From: Pelethousia sp034933245
GTDB taxonomy: Bacteria > Bacillota > Clostridia > Christensenellales > CAG-138
Assembly (NCBI GenBank): GCA_034933245.1
Contig: JAYFNX010000016.1
Location: 14,624 to 78,623 of the forward strand
Reading direction: 5' to 3'
DNA length: 64,000 nt
In this document: positions 62,355 through 64,000 of the stretch, piece by piece
How the letters are laid out: each line of letters opens with the position of its first letter
Position numbering within the stretch: position 1 is the stretch's first letter
Program-made: the position numbers and the translations under genes
Notes under the pieces: model-generated
What the model was told of the DNA's origin: nothing
Databases searched by the model: none
The model's input: the letters and a program-made list of their open reading frames with translations, nothing else

Positions 62355-64000
62355 TTAATTGATGCGCAGCACGCTCATGAAAGCTTCGCTGGGTACGCTA
62401 ACCGTACCCACCTGACGCATGCGCTTCTTTCCCTCCTTCTGTTTTTCCAACAGCTTCTTCTTTCGGGTAATATCGCCGCCATAGCATTTTGCCAGCACAT
62501 CCTTGCGAAGGGCCCGCACCGTCTCCCTGGCAATAACCTTGCTGCCGATAGCCGCCTGAATGGGTACCTCGAATTGCTGGCGGGGAATGACTTCCTGCAG
62601 CTTTTCCGCGACTGCACGGCCCTTGGAATAGGCTCGATCCTTATGAACGATGGTGGAAAGGGCATCGCAAATATCGCCGTTTAGGAGGAAATCCAGCTTA
62701 ACGAGGTCGCTTCTGCGATATTCCTTAAGTTCGTAATCAAAGGAGGCATAGCCGCGGCTCCGGGACTTGAGCTGGTCAAAGAAATCGTAAATGATTTCGT
62801 TAAGGGGCAATTCGTAATGAATGTTGACACGGGTCTCCTCCATATATGCCATGTCGATAAACACGCCCCGCCGTTCCTGACAAAGCTCCATAATGGTTCC
62901 CACATATTCGGAAGGGGTCATGATATGGGCTTCCACCATAGGCTCTTCCATATGCTGAATCTCGGCAGCAGGGGGCAGGTTGCTAGGGTTGTCGATGACC
63001 AGCTCGGTTCCGTCCGTTTTCGTAACCCGGTAGATAACGCTTGGCGCAGTAGTCACCAGGTCCAAATCAAATTCCCGCTCCAGCCGTTCTTGGATAATCT
63101 CCATGTGCAAAAGGCCCAGGAAACCGCAACGGAAACCAAAGCCCAAGGCGAGTGACGTTTCCGGCTCGTAGGTAAGGGAAGCATCGTTGAGAACAAGCTT
63201 ATCCAATGCATCCCGCAAGGCCTCGTAATCCGCGCCATCCGCCGGATAGATGCCGCAAAAGACCATGGGGTTCGCATGTTTATAACCGGGCAGCGCTTCC
63301 TTTGCGGGATTTTCAGCGTTCGTAATGGTATCGCCCACCTTCGTCTCCGCTACGCTTTTGATGGAGGCGGCAATATATCCTACCTCCCCAGCCCCCAGAG
63401 AATCGGTGGGCTTAAGCGCAGGCGTAAACACGCCCACCTCCGTAACGTCGAATTCCCTCTTCGTAGCCATGGAACGGATCCGCATGCCGGCCCGCACCGT
63501 GCCGTTTTTCACCCGCACATAGCTCAAGGCGCCCTTATAATTATCGTAAATGCTGTCGAAAATCAAAGCTTGGAGAGGCGCATGCTCGTCCCCCACCGGA
63601 GGCGGCACCAATTCTACCACCTGGCTGAGCACCGCCGCCACATTGGTTCCATTCTTGGCGGAAATACGGGGCGCGTCCTCGGCTGGAAGGCCAATTACAT
63701 CCTCGATCTCCTTGATAACAAAATCCGGCTGGGCGCTGGGCAGGTCGATCTTATTGATGACAGGCACGATTTCCAAATTATTATCCAGCGCTAAATAGAC
63801 ATTTGCCAAGGTCTGGGCCTCAATGCCTTGGGTTGCGTCCACCACCAGGATAGCGCCTTCGCATGCTGCAAGGGCCCGGGATACCTCATAGGTAAAATCC
63901 ACATGGCCTGGCGTGTCGATAAGGTTAAGCATATAACGCTTGCCGTCCGCATGCGTATAAAACATGCGCACGGCCGTGGCCTTAATGGTAATGCCGCGTT
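62355..64000 (-). CDS. lepA: Elongation factor 4 (LepA), 3' part (5' end beyond window)
   Basis: The back-translocating GTPase EF4. About 548 residues are visible and the frame stays open to the right edge. The switch I end RGITIKA is at the edge, followed by G3 DTPGHVDF and G4 NKIDLPSA, and the protein ends with the typical LepA C-terminus (RKKKLLEKQKEGKKRMRQVG and VLRIN). P-loop and start lie outside. hemW follows two bases after its stop, the standard Firmicutes order. Confidence 0.97.
   Translation of the reverse strand, partial: RGITIKATAVRMFYTHADGKRYMLNLIDTPGHVDFTYEVSRALAACEGAILVVDATQGIEAQTLANVYLALDNNLEIVPVINKIDLPSAQPDFVIKEIEDVIGLPAEDAPRISAKNGTNVAAVLSQVVELVPPPVGDEHAPLQALIFDSIYDNYKGALSYVRVKNGTVRAGMRIRSMATKREFDVTEVGVFTPALKPTDSLGAGEVGYIAASIKSVAETKVGDTITNAENPAKEALPGYKHANPMVFCGIYPADGADYEALRDALDKLVLNDASLTYEPETSLALGFGFRCGFLGLLHMEIIQERLEREFDLDLVTTAPSVIYRVTKTDGTELVIDNPSNLPPAAEIQHMEEPMVEAHIMTPSEYVGTIMELCQERRGVFIDMAYMEETRVNIHYELPLNEIIYDFFDQLKSRSRGYASFDYELKEYRRSDLVKLDFLLNGDICDALSTIVHKDRAYSKGRAVAEKLQEVIPRQQFEVPIQAAIGSKVIARETVRALRKDVLAKCYGGDITRKKKLLEKQKEGKKRMRQVGTVSVPSEAFMSVLRIN

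Noticed and set aside
1..64000. CRISPR arrays, insertion sequences, prophage, tRNA or rRNA genes
   Set aside because: No repeat-spacer pattern, transposase, integrase, phage structural gene or tRNA-like sequence was recognised by eye.

Overview
The window is a stretch of ordinary chromosome from an endospore-forming, anaerobic-type member of the Clostridia (Bacillota). The evidence is spo0A, the eight-gene spoIIIA operon, spoIVB, a spoIIM-like gene, ytfJ and ylmC/ymxH genes, an IspH-ribosomal protein S1 fusion of the clostridial kind, a sodium-pumping decarboxylase operon, and the lepA-hemW-hrcA-grpE-dnaK-dnaJ order with a CIRCE element. I cannot fix the genus. I saw no rRNA, tRNA, insertion sequence, prophage, CRISPR array or attachment site. 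Almost everything is on the minus strand; only prmA-rsmE-mtaB-hinT (52.8-56.2 kb) is on the plus strand.

Layout from left to right. 1-1.5 kb: 5' part of a P-type Ca2+-ATPase gene (cut by the window edge) behind a promoter, a yybP-ykoY-like leader and a terminator. 1.5-11.1 kb: M19 dipeptidase, rny, and the ftsK-rimO-pgsA-cinA-recA run, with a LexA-type box before recA. 11.2-17.9 kb: surE-rpiR-baiN-cmk-plsC-ispH/rpsA. 18-21.8 kb: oadG-BCCP-oadB-oadA, a biotin-dependent Na+ pump. 21.8-26.9 kb: M50 protease-scpA-scpB-ytfI-ytfJ-dacF-rluB. 26.9-32.2 kb: a catalytically degenerate S11 peptidase homologue, deoB, spoIIM-like, spo0A, spoIVB. 32.2-44.1 kb: asp23-amaP-DUF2273-nusB-tsaD paralogue-folD-xseA-xseB-ispA-dxs-tlyA, then nadK-argR-recN with its own promoter. 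44.1-48.6 kb: spoIIIAA to AH. 48.7-51.4 kb: unknown membrane protein, pgeF, nrdR, ylmC, rpsU. 51.5-52.5 kb: an XRE-LiaF-like membrane regulator, divergent from prmA. 56.2-64 kb: dnaJ-dnaK-grpE-hrcA, a disrupted hemW, and lepA (cut by the right edge).

The genes are mostly housekeeping (DNA repair, RNA decay, isoprenoid and lipid synthesis, translation quality, heat shock) arranged next to sporulation modules in an order known from other Firmicutes. No clear new multi-gene system is visible. The most notable observations are deviations within known systems: hemW broken by an apparent internal deletion, a Spo0A receiver lacking two standard pocket residues, a SpoIIIAF of only 58 residues, an S11 peptidase homologue with all three catalytic motifs lost, a single-chain XRE-LiaF regulator, a duplicated C-terminal motif in OadG, and Shine-Dalgarno sequences embedded in upstream terminator hairpins.
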